Origin: Lepidostoma basale | Lineage: Eukaryota; Arthropoda; Insecta; Trichoptera; Lepidostomatidae | Reading direction: 5' to 3' | Assembly: GCA_022606425.2 (NCBI GenBank) | Contig: JAHDVF020000016.1 | Span: 2,200,501 to 2,264,500, forward strand | DNA: 64,000 nt | In this document: one piece after another, positions 19,690 through 30,409 of the stretch | Layout of the letters: the number at the start of each line of letters is the position of its first letter | Position numbering within the stretch: position 1 is the stretch's first letter | Made by a program: the position numbers and the translations under genes | The notes under the pieces: model-generated | The model's input: only the letters and a program-made list of their open reading frames with translations | Told to the model about the DNA's origin: nothing | Database searches by the model: none

Positions 19690-20150
19690 TGACAGTGCAC
19701 AATGGTGTTCCTGTGCCGACCCTTATGTATAGAAGTGAAGCATAAAACTGGCAAAAGAATGATGAATGTAGAATAAATGCAGTAGAAACGAGATCTCTAA
19801 GATGAATGTGTGATAAATCTTATATGATAGAGTGTCAAATGCAAATATAAGAAGTGAATGCGGTGCGAATGAAAGTGTTGATATGGTTTGGACACATGGA
19901 AAGAATGAGTGAAAAGAGTGGTAAAAAAAGTATATGTTAACTATGTAAATGGAACTAGATATATAGGAAGACAGAGGAAAAGGTGGCATGATCATATAAA
20001 TCGAATTATGGAAGTAGAAATCGACGGACGTGCATGACAGGATATATGAATGTTGAGGAAGCAAGAGAAGTATGTCAGGAAAGAAAAGTGTGGCAGTCCA
20101 TTATTTCTGCCTACCCATTCGGGGAGACGGCATGATGGTTATTTAGTTAT
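19690..20150 (+). mobile_element. TTAG-LINE copy, degraded
   Basis: Plus-strand blocks for thumb (TVHNGVPVPTLMYRSEA), RSLR and HDHINRI survive between stops. The 3' end is CCATTCGGGGAGACGGCATG then ATGGTTATTTAG. Confidence 0.65.
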
Positions 20151-20519
20151 CATACTAAGGTTTTAATATATTTTGAAATACATTATTTTATTCGACAATT
20201 AAAAACTTACGAAATTGAAAATAACTTTGTTTAATCCACTAATTATTAAAAAAAAATATTAAAGACACGACAGGATACCTAATTTCTGTATAAATTATGT
20301 CTTTTCAAATGTGTGTTTTTTCTAAATTACATTTTTTTTATATTATCATCATGTATTATTATTATTTAATATAATTTATTAGTTCTTACTGTTAAAAACA
20401 TATTTATTAGTACTTATAACAAATAGCCCAGGTCAATTTTTAAATTTGAATTATTGTGTCGAAATTTTAAGGCCTTTTTTATATTATAGTCTTTCTTTGT
20501 TTAGTTTTTATTATATTCT

Positions 20520-20670
20520 TACACCTGATGGAGGTATCCTCCGAAATGTGTCGTGTTTTTTAATATATATATTTTTTAAATAATTAGTGGATTAAACAAA
20601 GTTATTTTCAAATTCCTAAGTATATTACTATGGGATTCCACAGCGTTAATGCCTTAGCGTTCAGTGACAA
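20520..20670 (+). repeat. Hammerhead-like repeat, degenerate
   Basis: CTGATGGAGGTATCCTCCGA then AATGTGTC (20525-20552) lacks two bases of the core compared with 16363-16393. The flank GTGGATTAAACAAAGTTATT and ATGGGATTCCACAGCGTTAA is the same repeat as the one around the solo LTR at 16.4-17.2 kb and a piece at 53.09 kb. Confidence 0.5.
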
Positions 20671-21034
20671 TTAAAACAACTTAAAACTATATAATAAACT
20701 TTTACGGCACTCAAAGACGCAAATAAAAATCACCCTGTACGTCAGATAATAGGGATGGAAACGTAACAAACAAATTAGCTATAATTATGGGATGTTTGCA
20801 TGAGCGATATATTATTGCAGTAAATTCGATACCTAAATCTATTAAATCAAAGGGACAATAATCAGTTACTGTGGTCCCGTATAGCTTACAGGCCAACGAG
20901 GCTGTGTTACCGCGGGGCACCAATTTGAAGAAGGAGGATTTAAATCAGTGGTTCTCAAATTTATTATGCCTCCGAACCCTTCAATAGAATAAACCAAATT
21001 TTTTCGCGCGTCTTGAGATAATCTTTAGAGATCC

Positions 21035-21620
21035 CACCCACCAATACGCCGTTTCTCCGAAGGGGTCTCTCTCTCAGGTTTCAATTCTGGGATTGGTTTG
21101 CAGAAATTTCCTCTATTATTCTTCTCCCCTCTTCCCTGTCTTGTGCGGCTGTTTTGATATCTACATATGATAACCAGCGCACTTCCACCAACAGGTCCTC
21201 CAGTATTCTTCGCCTCCAACTCCTCCTGTCCTCCGCTTCGACCCTCTAATCTGACACTCGTAAAAATGTCGCCCCATTTCTCCCAACTTCATTCTCCCAT
21301 CGCAGCCTTGGTCGTCCAATTGGTCTTCTACCACCTGGGTGCCACTCCAGCAATCTTTTTGGGCTTCGCGGTGACGGCATCCTCTGCACATGACCGGCCC
21401 ATCTCAGTCTATTCAGTCTGACCTGTGTGGAGAGACCGGGAGCTTTGTAAATATGATACAGCTCGTCATTTTGCCGCACTCTCCAGCCTTCACCGTCATT
21501 CACAGGTCCCACGATTGTCCCCTGCGCAGCACCCTTCTCTCAAAAGTATCCAGTCGCTCTGAGGATTTCGCTGTCATTGTCCACTCCTCACATCCATAGG
21601 TCACTAATGTTTGGATAATT
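21035..21620 (-). mobile_element. RTE-like LINE C-terminal fragment inside a hAT-like remnant
   Basis: The minus frame gives VRLNRLRWAGHVQRMPSPRS and PGGRRPIGRPRLRWENEVG, then a frame change and RNWRRRTGG. It is flanked by CAGTGGTTCTCAAA at 20946 and, inverted, CAGTGTTTCTAAGAG near 21960, which resemble hAT termini. Pieces of the same LINE family lie at 50225-50360 and 51240-51460. Confidence 0.55.
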
Positions 21621-22149
21621 GTTTGCTGTGTTAATAAACTGATTTGATTCGATTTGATTTGTACTACATATACATTTAAGCGTTTCGTATTTAAGAGCCC
21701 ATTTTAATCTATAGAAATGTCGTACTCGTAAAGGGCATCCTTAGACGATTTGATTATAAAAAAATATACGGCAGTGACTTAAAAAATATATTTTTATAAG
21801 TAACATTACATTACAATTTGATTTTTTTAATGCAAGTTGGTATGGGCCATCCTGTATTATTTATAATAATGAAATGGGCCACGATTGATTATATAACCTT
21901 CGGCGGACCTCTTTATATTTTTAAATTTTCCACGGATCCCCTCAATACGACACTCTTAGAAACACTGGTTCATATAATCCCATTGAACGTTCAAAATACG
22001 TATAATCTTTACGTGATTATTACTGGTAAACAAGGGTATCGGAAACAGATGTTCTGAACTAATTACCACGTTCCATCCAAGGGTATAGAAAATTAAATTA
22101 AATTAAAAACATCTTATGCAGATAAACAATCGATTAGAATATTAAAAAA

Positions 22150-22555
22150 AACGCAAATGTAAGAAGTGAAAGCAATGCGAATGAAAGTGTAATGAACTTT
22201 CGTATGAAGCACTCAATTTGTGGTGTGACATTATTAAATAAAATAATAATACACTTTTAGTAATTTTTATTAATCAATAATAAATTAAAGTGTTATGAAT
22301 AAAATAATAAAAGTGCCACTAAGATGGTTTGGACACAAAAAATAATGAATGAATAAAGAATGTTGAAGAAAGCATATGTTAACGATGTAAACAGAACAAG
22401 AAATATGGAAAGACCAAGAAAAAAGTGGCATGATCAAATCAATCAGATGACACGATGTATGAATATTGAGGAACGAGACAATTATTCCAGGAAAGAACAG
22501 TGTGCCGGTCCAATCTTTCTGCCTACGCTTCGGGGAGACGGTGTGATGGTCAATT
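22150..22555 (+). mobile_element. TTAG-LINE copy, degraded
   Basis: KAYVNDVNRTRNMERPRKKW, HDQINQM and RCMNIEERDN are readable. It ends GGGGAGACGGTGTGATGG and a single TTAG. Confidence 0.65.
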
Positions 22556-22619
22556 AGTTAGCTATAGTACATAAACACGATATAAAAATAGAACAGGTTT
22601 TAATTTTTTTTAGGATTTT

Positions 22620-22950
22620 CTGATATTTTGAATGACTTGACTTTGTTTGTTCCCGACAATTATCTGCGACAAAGGCAACATATTATTATTTCACCTGCCA
22701 CTGTGTAAAACGAATTTCATTGTTTTCTCATTTGTCCAACTCATTTGTTTTCTGATTATATTATTTGTATTTCATTTTTTTTTTAATTGTTATTATTATT
22801 ATTTTGAATATTGAGATTATAAACGATTTGGATTTGATATTATTCTGTAATGTTTATAATTTTTTTGAATTAATTGAAATTGAAATATCACACTTAATTT
22901 TGTTTGCAATATCTTTTGATAAAATAAACTGATTTGATTTGATATAACTA
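22620..22950 (+). mobile_element. LINE-J relative, 3' end
   Basis: LFVPDNYLRQRQH matches the C-terminal region of the intact LINE-J protein at 5.6-8.4 kb. The element ends with AATAAACTGATTTGATTTGA, a (TTTGA)-type tail also found near 21640 and, inverted, near 40480. Confidence 0.6.
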
Positions 22951-23287
22951 CCCTAAAGACGGAGGATGCAACGATCTCCGAAATGTTAGTCGAGAAGGAG
23001 AAGTTACGTGGATCTACCCAAAATCCCGAAAAACGTATTGCTGCCAACCGTGAAAATCTACGCAAACGTTTTCATTTGTTCAACGTATTTTTCCTAGCTT
23101 TACAACTAATCACGTAGTAAAACTGTCTAATATAGTCATATGACGTCAATTCCAAGCTAATAGCAAGAAGTATTAAGCTCGGGTCCAACGGAAGCACGTC
23201 ATTTTTGTAGCTTTCATTTACGAATAAAGTTCTTTACGTGTGGTAATTTTCACTATCGTAGCTGGGAGATTTACAAAAATACAATAA

Positions 23288-23630
23288 GAATTAATTGTAT
23301 CTCAATAGAGACGAAGATGTAAATTGTTTTTCTGGGAACAGAATGTGGTGGCCGAGGCGCTTACAGGACTTATGATCTGTCATTGGTTGGGTTGAGCGAT
23401 CGCTTTATGTTTAACAACATTCCCCATTCCGCCCTTCTTATGACCACCACATCTGACAAATTTTTGGAACTTGTATATATGCTTGAATCCCGCGCTTACC
23501 TTTACATATTTAAGTTCACTCTACACTAGCGTCATCTATTAAGATTGTATACAATTGATCCTCATAAAAAATAATTTATCCGTAATGGGTAAAATCCAGT
23601 ATTTGTCTACAAGAATTCAAAATTTTGTAT
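23288..23630 (+). repeat. F1 repeat copy
   Basis: Runs from TTAATTGTATCTCAATAGAG through TTGGTTGGGTTGAGCGATCG and CACTAGCGTCATCTATTAAG, to an inverted terminal arm (AAAATCCAGTATTTGTCTAC). Shorter than the 526-base copy at 55.6 kb. Confidence 0.65.
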
Positions 23631-23689
23631 AAAAATACAATAGTTTAATTTAATGAATTTATGAATAAAATATTGAACTAAAATAGCAG

Positions 23690-24185
23690 TACACAATGGT
23701 GTTCTTGTACCGACACTTATGTATGGAAGCGAAGCATGGAACTGGCAAAAGAAGGATGAAAGTATAATAAATGCAGTAGAAATTAGATATTTTAGCCGAA
23801 TATGTGGATACTCTGCGTATGATAGAGTGTCGAATGACACTCTAAAAGAAGTGAATGCGGTGCGAATGATGGTGTTATAAACAAAATAATGAGAGGATAA
23901 TTTAGATGGTTGGAAACAAAAAAAGAATGAATGAATAAAGGTAAAAAAAGTATATGTTAACGATGTAAATGGAACTAGAAAAAGAGGAAGACCGAGGAAA
24001 ACGTGGCACGATCAAATAAATCAAATATTGAATGTCGGCCACGTGAGGTGTCAGAGAAATCGACGCGCGTGCATGACACGAATTATGAATGTTGAGGAAG
24101 TGGGAGAAATATGTCAGGAAAAAAAAGTGTGGCAGTCCATTATTTCTGCCTACCCTTTCGGGGAGACGGCGTGATGGTTAGTATA
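23690..24185 (+). mobile_element. TTAG-LINE copy
   Basis: Thumb, RSLR, KKVYVNDVNGTRKRGRPRKT and HDQINQILNVGHVRC blocks are in order on the plus strand with a few frame breaks. It ends TTTCGGGGAGACGGCGTGAT then GGTTAG. Confidence 0.7.
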
Positions 24186-24275
24186 ATAAAATATACCATT
24201 GTTTTAACTGAATATTAAATTTACAACACTGTTTTAATATCACATTTTTATTCAACTGTCTATTGTTTCTAACAC

Positions 24276-24311
24276 CTGATGATGCCCAAATCGGTTGGCG
24301 AAACAGCTGTC
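24276..24311 (+). ncRNA. Hammerhead ribozyme-like motif
   Basis: CTGATGA, an unpaired T, stem GCC/GGC (a longer stem GCCAAC/GTTGGC is seen in sister copies), GAAAC, AGCT, GTC. All core bases are canonical. No inverted partner is adjacent. Confidence 0.55.
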
Positions 24312-24431
24312 TTGAAATTCTCAAAAAGTGTATAATAAAATGAATAAAAATAAATTGTCATATTATAACAGCGTCGTAAATTTAACAGTTCAAATGAAAT
24401 ATGCAATAAATTTAATTTAAAATTACAAATA

Positions 24432-24655
24432 TGATTCGTGGCCGAGTGGCAAATTCTATGACTGCTATACTGAAGGTCCCGAGTTCGATTCCCGGCGATG
24501 GCAGCGTGATTGTCATACTGTCATTCACGTAGCAATAAAATTGCGATAGATTAGTCACCTATTACATGTTATGAGAATCAATATGGGAGCTTTACCCTTT
24601 ACATCGATTAGGCTCGCGCTGTAATGGTGTAAAGAGCGATTCAACAAAATAAAAA
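24432..24655 (+). mobile_element. tRNA-derived SINE
   Basis: The head carries an A box TGGCCGAGTGG at about 24438 and a B box GAGTTCGATTCCCG at about 24481, the split RNA polymerase III promoter of a Ser/Leu-type tRNA. The tRNA-unrelated body (TAGATTAGTCACCTATTACA) is shared with the copies at 30.6 and 5.6/8.6 kb. The tail is AACAAAATAAAAATAATTAT. Not a functional tRNA: the cloverleaf arms do not close and a long body follows. Confidence 0.8.
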
Positions 24656-24774
24656 TAATTATATTTCGTGTTTACCGAAGAGGTATGTATTAGGATAGCA
24701 TAGACTGCCACACTATTCTATTCTGACATACTTCTCTAGCCATTTTTTTTATACAACAGGTCTTTTGAACAGAA

Positions 24775-24905
24775 TTACTGTAAACATTTTTTTAGCTATC
24801 GCCATTTTACTGTCACGTGAATTTTTTACTAAAGACAGTGTGACAATCACACTTTGATCGCTGGCAATGGAACACGGGACTTTCGGTGTGGCAGTTGAAG
24901 CGAAG
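24775..24905 (-). mobile_element. SINE fragment
   Basis: CTATCGCCATTTTACTGTCA to GGGACTTTCGGTGTGGCAGT matches the centre of the SINE in inverse orientation, with eroded A and B boxes. Confidence 0.6.
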
Positions 24906-24949
24906 GTTATAAAGAATGAATGAAAATTAAAATAAAGAATGAAATCTGT

Positions 24950-25245
24950 TGTTTAAAAGATTCATGACATGTTTCGACTTTCTAAGGCATTATCAAATTT
25001 ACAACAGACGTTTTCATTCGTATTAGATACATAATAAAACTTCTACAAAACAAACGCTTTCGTCAGTTTTCTAGAAGTTCCATTATATTTTATGGGAATG
25101 ACATGTTTCGCCCTTCTAAAGCATTATCAAATGTTATATCAAACATATATTATCAAACATTGGATAATGCCTTAGAAGGGCGAAACATGTCATTCCCATA
25201 AAATATAATAAAACTTCTAGAAAACTGACGTTTTCATTCGTATTA
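24950..25245. repeat. Hh-A inverted repeat, best-preserved copy
   Basis: Arms 25060-25135 and 25155-25245 are near-perfect complements through ATGGGAATGACATGTTTCGC and its reverse. An extra left-hand arm lies at 24960-25000. Each arm keeps stem II GCCTT/AGGGC, then CGAAACATGTC, but the catalytic CTGATGA is TTGATAA or GGATAA. The change is shared with copies at 11.5, 33.2 and 35.3 kb. Confidence 0.7.
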
Positions 25246-25425
25246 ATAATATTATATAATAGGGAGTTTTACATCATTGTTTAAGAAACAATAAATAAGT
25301 TTTCATTCGTATTAATAATATAATATGGAGTTTTACATCATTGTTCAAAAAACAATAAATAAGTTTTCATTCGTATTAATAATATAATATGGAGTTTTAC
25401 ATCATTGTTCAAGAAACAATAAATA
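25231..25425. repeat. Tandem array, about 66-bp unit, three copies
   Basis: Each unit contains TTTTCATTCGTATTAATAAT, TATGGAGTTTTACATCATTG and AAACAATAAATA. The unit is the outer flank of the Hh-A element, amplified in tandem beside it. Confidence 0.7.
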
Positions 25426-25504
25426 TTTACTCGATTGAATTTTTCAATCACTGTTCACTAGAACTTCCTAATGGCGTAATGACATTATTGGCAATCTATT
25501 TCCT

Positions 25505-25630
25505 CTAATGAGTTCTGCCGTCGCCGGAAGTGGCGGAGTGCAGGCGGGCTGGAGAGGCGCCACTTCCGGCGTTATCGATTGGGGCGCCGACCCCCTGACC
25601 CGGATACAGGAAGTAACCTGATACTCAAAC
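25505..25630. other. G+C-rich patch with an inverted ETS-like site pair
   Basis: CGCCGGAAGTGGCG (about 25513-25526) and its complement CGCCACTTCCGGCG (about 25557-25570) lie 30 bases apart in a CpG-rich island of about 120 bases. CCGGAAGT is the consensus core for ETS-family factors, so it could be a promoter or enhancer, or the end of an unrecognised element. No frame or splice pair is convincing. Confidence 0.35.
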
Positions 25631-25934
25631 CGGATCTTCATTTAGAAATATCATTGAGGAAAAATGTCGAGCTAATTGATCGAATGGTATAATAGAGGAT
25701 ACAACGCTTCGCTTCTGATTCGAGTAACAAGAGTAAGACATTTTTTCATGTTAAAATAACAAAAACGAATATTTAAGCTTATTCTGGGTCTAGTCCGAAT
25801 AAGATTTTTCACAGGATTATACATATTTTTGGGGATTATATTCTTTAGAGATTTTATCCTTATTAATATGATAGAAAACCTATATTTTCTGGATGTTTAA
25901 AGATATTATATGAAAATATTATTAATTAATTGTG

Positions 25935-26195
25935 TCAAAATAGAGACGAAGATGTACATTTTTTTGGAAACAGAATATGGTAGTCGAGGCGTTTACAGGA
26001 CTTATGAGACCTGTCATTGGTTGGGCTAAGCGATTATTTTATGTTAACAACATTCCCCATTCCGCCCTTCTTACGACCAGCACGTCTGACAAATTTTTGG
26101 AACTTGTATTTATACTACTATTTTTAAATAACTTCACATTTTGTAGGTCAATCTACACTAGCGCCATCTATTAAGATAATTTGTAAGCATTAAAT
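25935..26195 (+). repeat. F1 repeat copy
   Basis: ATAGAGACGAAGATGTACAT, then CATTCCCCATTCCGCCCTTC and CTAGCGCCATCTATTAAG in plus sense. The terminal hairpin is missing; a GAA-LINE piece follows. Confidence 0.65.
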
Positions 26196-26204
26196 GCGAT
26201 GTAG

Positions 26205-26560
26205 AAATACAGTAGAATGCTCCGTATACCGTGGACCGATAGGGTCAGTAATGCAGACGTACTACAGAGAGCCAGAGTCAATAGACAGCTGTTGTCAAGT
26301 GTAAAAATAAGAAAGGTCTCATATTTGGGTTATGTGCTAAGGGGAGAAAAATCCGTCTCCTTCTACCGATATTAATGGGTAAAGTGGAGTGATGTTGGGG
26401 AGTTGTTAGAAGGCAGTTGTCTTGGCTGCGGAACATAAAAGAATGGACAGGAGTGACAAGAATTCAGAACCTGTTCCAAGTGGCACAGGACAGAGATGCC
26501 TTTGCTGGAGTGATCGCCAACGTTGGGAGGACCTGACACGGTACCGAAAGAAGATGAAGA
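26205..26560 (+). mobile_element. GAA-LINE C-terminal fragment
   Basis: MLRIPWTDRVSNADVLQRAR and KIRKVSYLGYVLRGEKS are readable, then the frame shifts. The 3' end is GGGAGGACCTGACACGG and GAAGATGAAGAAG. It belongs to the same family as the open copy at 34.0-35.2 kb. Confidence 0.7.
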
Positions 26561-26894
26561 AGATAACTATGTATATATACAACGCTTTGAGCTCTTTCGC
26601 ACAGCGCTTTCGCTTATATATAAAAGGTTTTTCAACATTATTTTCTCCAGGGATAACATTTTTCTTCTAGATAAAAGATCACCCTTTATTAACGCGTTTT
26701 TTAAATGTAATTAACTTCCACAAGATTATTTTATTAAACTTTTACCGGTATAAATCTTGTGAAAAACTCCCAAAGGAAATGTGCTTTTTAATGACATATA
26801 ATATAATTTTTTGTGCGATATAAAATCTTTTAATTAAATGAAATAAAGTTCACAGGTTTTCGTGCCTTTGGGCATATTTTTCTAAATAATCTCT

Positions 26895-27180
26895 TCTTCT
26901 TCCTTATTGTAGATCTATGTGGTCTGTTCTCCAGAGTGTTGCTCCTCCTGTGAGGCAGATTCCTAGCTGTCCTTCAATATTTTAGGAGGTCTTCCACGAG
27001 GACGAGTCCCATGAGGTTGATTATGCAATGCAATATAGGGGAGTCTGATGGTGTCCATTCTTTGAACATGACCGTACCAGTCCCTTTTTCGCTGTCTGCT
27101 CCATCTAATAATATCCTCAACCTCACATATCTCTCTTATTCTGGTGTTCCTCATGCGATCCCTCAGGGTCTTGCCTGCTA
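26895..27180 (-). mobile_element. RTE-like LINE C-terminal fragment
   Basis: The minus frame gives EDIIRWSRQRKRDWYGHVQR and TRPRGRPPKILKDS. This block normally follows the segment seen at 545-653, so both may belong to one family. Tail near 26895 is GAAGAAG. Confidence 0.6.
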
Positions 27181-27814
27181 TTGTCCTCAGTTAACGCTAT
27201 CCATGTTAACGTTATCCATTCGTACGTGTTTTTCGACTGTTTTTGTTAAAACACCGACTCATGTCGGATTGAGCAAAACTTGCTTTTTGAGTTAAGCCAG
27301 TGTTATATTGAGCATGCGATGTGTATTAAGTACGCCTCTTGAGTTGGGATGGACATATTTTGCATATTTTTTTTTTTATTGTACAATTATCGTTCGGAAT
27401 CACAAACCGCGATGCTAGCGGGGGTAAAATACTTATAACAACGAAAAAAGGAACAAATTTCTGAACGCGACGTCTGTGGGACACCCACGTCACTACTTAA
27501 AGGTTAACTACGTTGTATTTATGTTTAAACGTGAACACTTTGCTGAATAATTCATCGCGTTTACACGAAACCATTATTTGTTTTGTAGCCGATAACAAGC
27601 GGTTATTTAGCAACACATTTCACTACATTCACGAAGTAAGGTTTAAAGGTTTAGGAGTACCAAGTGAAATTACGTAGCAGTGATTCAACAAAACTTAAAA
27701 AAAATGTTTTAATTATTTCTATTCCTATACATTTAAAGCAAGTTTACAGTTTTATTGTGTTGAACAATTCTTTACATCGTTACAACGCGAGCCAAATCCA
27801 TTATCATGAGTTAA
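27181..27814. other. Mostly unassigned stretch
   Basis: Contains a possible piggyBac-like terminus at about 27475-27506 (GTGGGACACCCAC ... ACTTAAAGG/TTAA) and otherwise no supportable feature. Confidence 0.3.
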
Positions 27815-28560
27815 GCTTGGAGCTGGCACAAGAAGGATGAAAGCAGGATGAATGCCGTAGAAATGAGATCACTAAGAAAACGTTGTATGATAGAATACCG
27901 AACGATGAAATAAGAAAGAAATGTAGGCCAGATAAGAAAAATGTGCGAGAAAACGTTGTATGATAGAATACCGAACGATGAAATAAGAAAGAAATGTAGG
28001 GCAGATGACTGCATCATAGATAAAATAAAAAACGGATCCCTGAGATGGTTTAGACATATGGAACGAATGGATGAGAGTAGAATGGTTAAAAAGTTGTACA
28101 CAAGCAGCGTAAGTGGAAAAAGAAGACGAGGACGACCGGGGAAAACATGGCATGACCAAATTAATCAATTACTAAAAGGCGGTCACATTCGAAGTCGGAA
28201 TAATCGACGTGCGTGCATGGTACGAACTATGAAATTAGAAAGAAATGTAAGGCAGATGACTGCATCATGGATCAAATTAAAAAAGGATCCCTGAGATAGT
28301 TTGGACATATGGAACGAATGGATGAAAGTAGAATGGTTAAAAAGTTGTACAGAAGCAGCGTGAGTGGAAAAAGAAGCCGAGGACGACCGAGTAAAACATG
28401 GCACGACCAAATTAATCAATTACTAAAAGGCGGTCACATTCGAAGTCGGAATAATCGACGTGCGTGCATGGTACGATGTACGAATGTAGAGGAAGCTCGA
28501 GAGGTATGCCAGGGCAGAGCATTGTAGCGATCCATCCTCTCTGCCTACTCCTCCGGGAAA
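27815..28560 (+). mobile_element. TTAG-LINE copies in partial tandem
   Basis: A C-terminal unit (about 27815-28230) is followed directly by a second (28230-28545). Both encode LRWFxHMERMDESRMVKKLY and RNNRRACMVR. Within the first unit a segment of about 70 bases (CGTTGTATGATAGAATACCG onward) is itself duplicated at 27884 and 27955. The array ends without a TTAG tail. Confidence 0.7.
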
Positions 28561-29004
28561 ATGTGAAAATGTTTTTAATGTATAATTCGTTTATAATTTA
28601 ATGTATGTTCGGAATTTTATTCAAAGCTACAAAGATACACACGTCATCGTTGGTTAGGTGCTATTAGGGGCGTTATTTCTTTTCTTGAGCACAAAAAGAA
28701 CCCAAAGTTTCCGCTGCTAAATACCCAATGAACTCGTGTTGTATGGGTGATTGACGCTCTAACGATGTCTGGAACTAATGCTGGCGAATAAAACTGGGTA
28801 ATAATACCAACATAACGCAGTGCAGACAAAGAAGTTAATGCTATTTCACTAAGTATTTCAAATGATACAGGGTTGCCTGTAGTACGTTAAGCGAAAAAAA
28901 AAATTTGGTGCGCCAACAACTGTCAAATGGTCTGCCTCCCATTTAATTTATTTATTTATGAATCAAATCAAATTAAATCATACAATCTTTTTGCACTATT
29001 CACA

Positions 29005-29037
29005 AACATGTTTCGGGTCGCAGACGCCCTTCCTCAG
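29005..29037 (-). ncRNA. Hammerhead ribozyme-like motif
   Basis: On the minus strand CTGAGGA, an unpaired A, stem GGG/CCC around a nine-base interior, GAAAC, AT, GTT. The N7 position is G and the cleavage triplet GTT; both are allowed. It differs in flanks from the other motifs and may represent another family. Confidence 0.5.
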
Positions 29038-29059
29038 CGTAGAAACAATAAAATGACAC

Positions 29060-29350
29060 AAAAACTAATTAACTAACTAACTATCACGCCATTTCCCCGG
29101 AGGGGTAGGCAGAGAGGATGGATCGCCACACTGGCCTGTCCTGGCATACCTCTCGAGATTCCTCTACATCCATACATCGTACCATGCACGCACGTCGATT
29201 GTTCTGACTTCGAATGTGGCCGCCTTTTAGTAGTTGATTAATTTGGTCATGCCATGTTTTCCTCGGTCGTCCTCGGCTTCTTTTTCCACTCATGCTGCTT
29301 GTGTACAACTTTTTAACCATTCTACTAATTGTGTACAACTTTTTAACCAT
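29060..29350 (-). mobile_element. TTAG-LINE copy with short 5' duplication
   Basis: Tail CTAACTAACTAAC at about 29070-29083, then RRACMVRCMDVEESREVC and HDQINQLLKGGHIRSQ. At the 5' end the segment GTGTACAACTTTTTAACCAT is repeated (about 29300 and 29330). Confidence 0.7.
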
Positions 29351-29479
29351 TCTTAAATGACACAAAATTATATATAATATTATATAATCGAAAACATACG
29401 AATTGCATGCAATGTATTTTTTTATTAATTCATTTTTATTCAATGTTTTTATTTTGAAACTTTGTAATTTTATTTTATG

Positions 29480-29600
29480 AGATTATCGCGACAGCTATTT
29501 CGCGTATGTCGGCATAATCAGGTGTTAAAAACAAGGGTTTTTGACAAACTGGTTGTTTTTAGCCAACATGTGCTGGCGAAACAGCTGTCACGACAAAATT
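29480..29600. repeat. Decayed hammerhead-type inverted repeat
   Basis: ATCGCGACAGCTATTTCGCG on the left and GCTGGCGAAACAGCTGTCAC on the right are partners. The left core reads CTGATTA and the right core is lost. Confidence 0.5.
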
Positions 29601-29799
29601 ATGAAAATAAACTGTTTCAAATTAAAAAAAAATAATAAAGTTAAAGTATCAGTGTTTCTGTCAAAACAACGGATTATCTAATACTATTTTCTATATTTGA
29701 ATTTATTTTTCTTATAAAAAAAAAATTTATTAATTAAAAATCGTATAATAAACCATCTTTATAATTTTATTCAGTAATAAAATTTGTAATAAATTATTA

Positions 29800-30075
29800 C
29801 ATTTGCATCATTTGTTTCTTCATAGATGGCGTTACTGTGTAGATTGCAAAAACTACCATGTAAAGGGTGGTCTTACAGATTAACATATATACAACTTCCA
29901 AAAATTTGTCAGACATGGTGGTCATAAGAAAAATGTGGAATGGGGAATGTTGTAATTACATAAAGCGTGCGCTTAACCCAACCAATGACAGGTCATAAGT
30001 CCTGTAAACACCTCGATCAACCATATTCTGTTTCCAATTTGCATCTTCGTCTCTATTGAGATACAATTGATTCTT
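29800..30075 (-). repeat. F1 repeat copy
   Basis: AGATGGCGTTACTGTGTAGA to TCTCTATTGAGATACAATTG in minus sense; closest to the subtype with CGTGCGCTTAACCC seen at 50.9 and 55.9 kb. Confidence 0.65.
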
Positions 30076-30409
30076 GAATTTGTATTTTCAATTTATAATA
30101 GTTTGATAAGTTTATAAAGTTAACAAAAGCAAACAAGCACCCCTACGCCGGATTAAGTTGGTACAAACGGAATAATTGGATTAAAGTTTTAACTAAAATC
30201 ACAAACAAAACTTAGTTAACAAAACGAACCCCTCAAAAGTTAATAATTATACCTGTAATTGCCGAAGTTGCATTCAGAAGCTTCCCGACCTTGATTATTA
30301 AATTTTACTTTAAAAGTTTCAACTATGTAGTCTGCAGTAGTTTAGATTTTAATATACAATAAATAACTTTAAAATAATGATAACCTTCAATATTCTTCCA
30401 TTCCGTGAC

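Noticed and set aside
24432..24520. tRNA-Ser/Leu gene
   Set aside because: A and B boxes are present but the acceptor and other stems do not close and a 150-base repeat body follows; it recurs elsewhere with the same body, so it is a SINE head.
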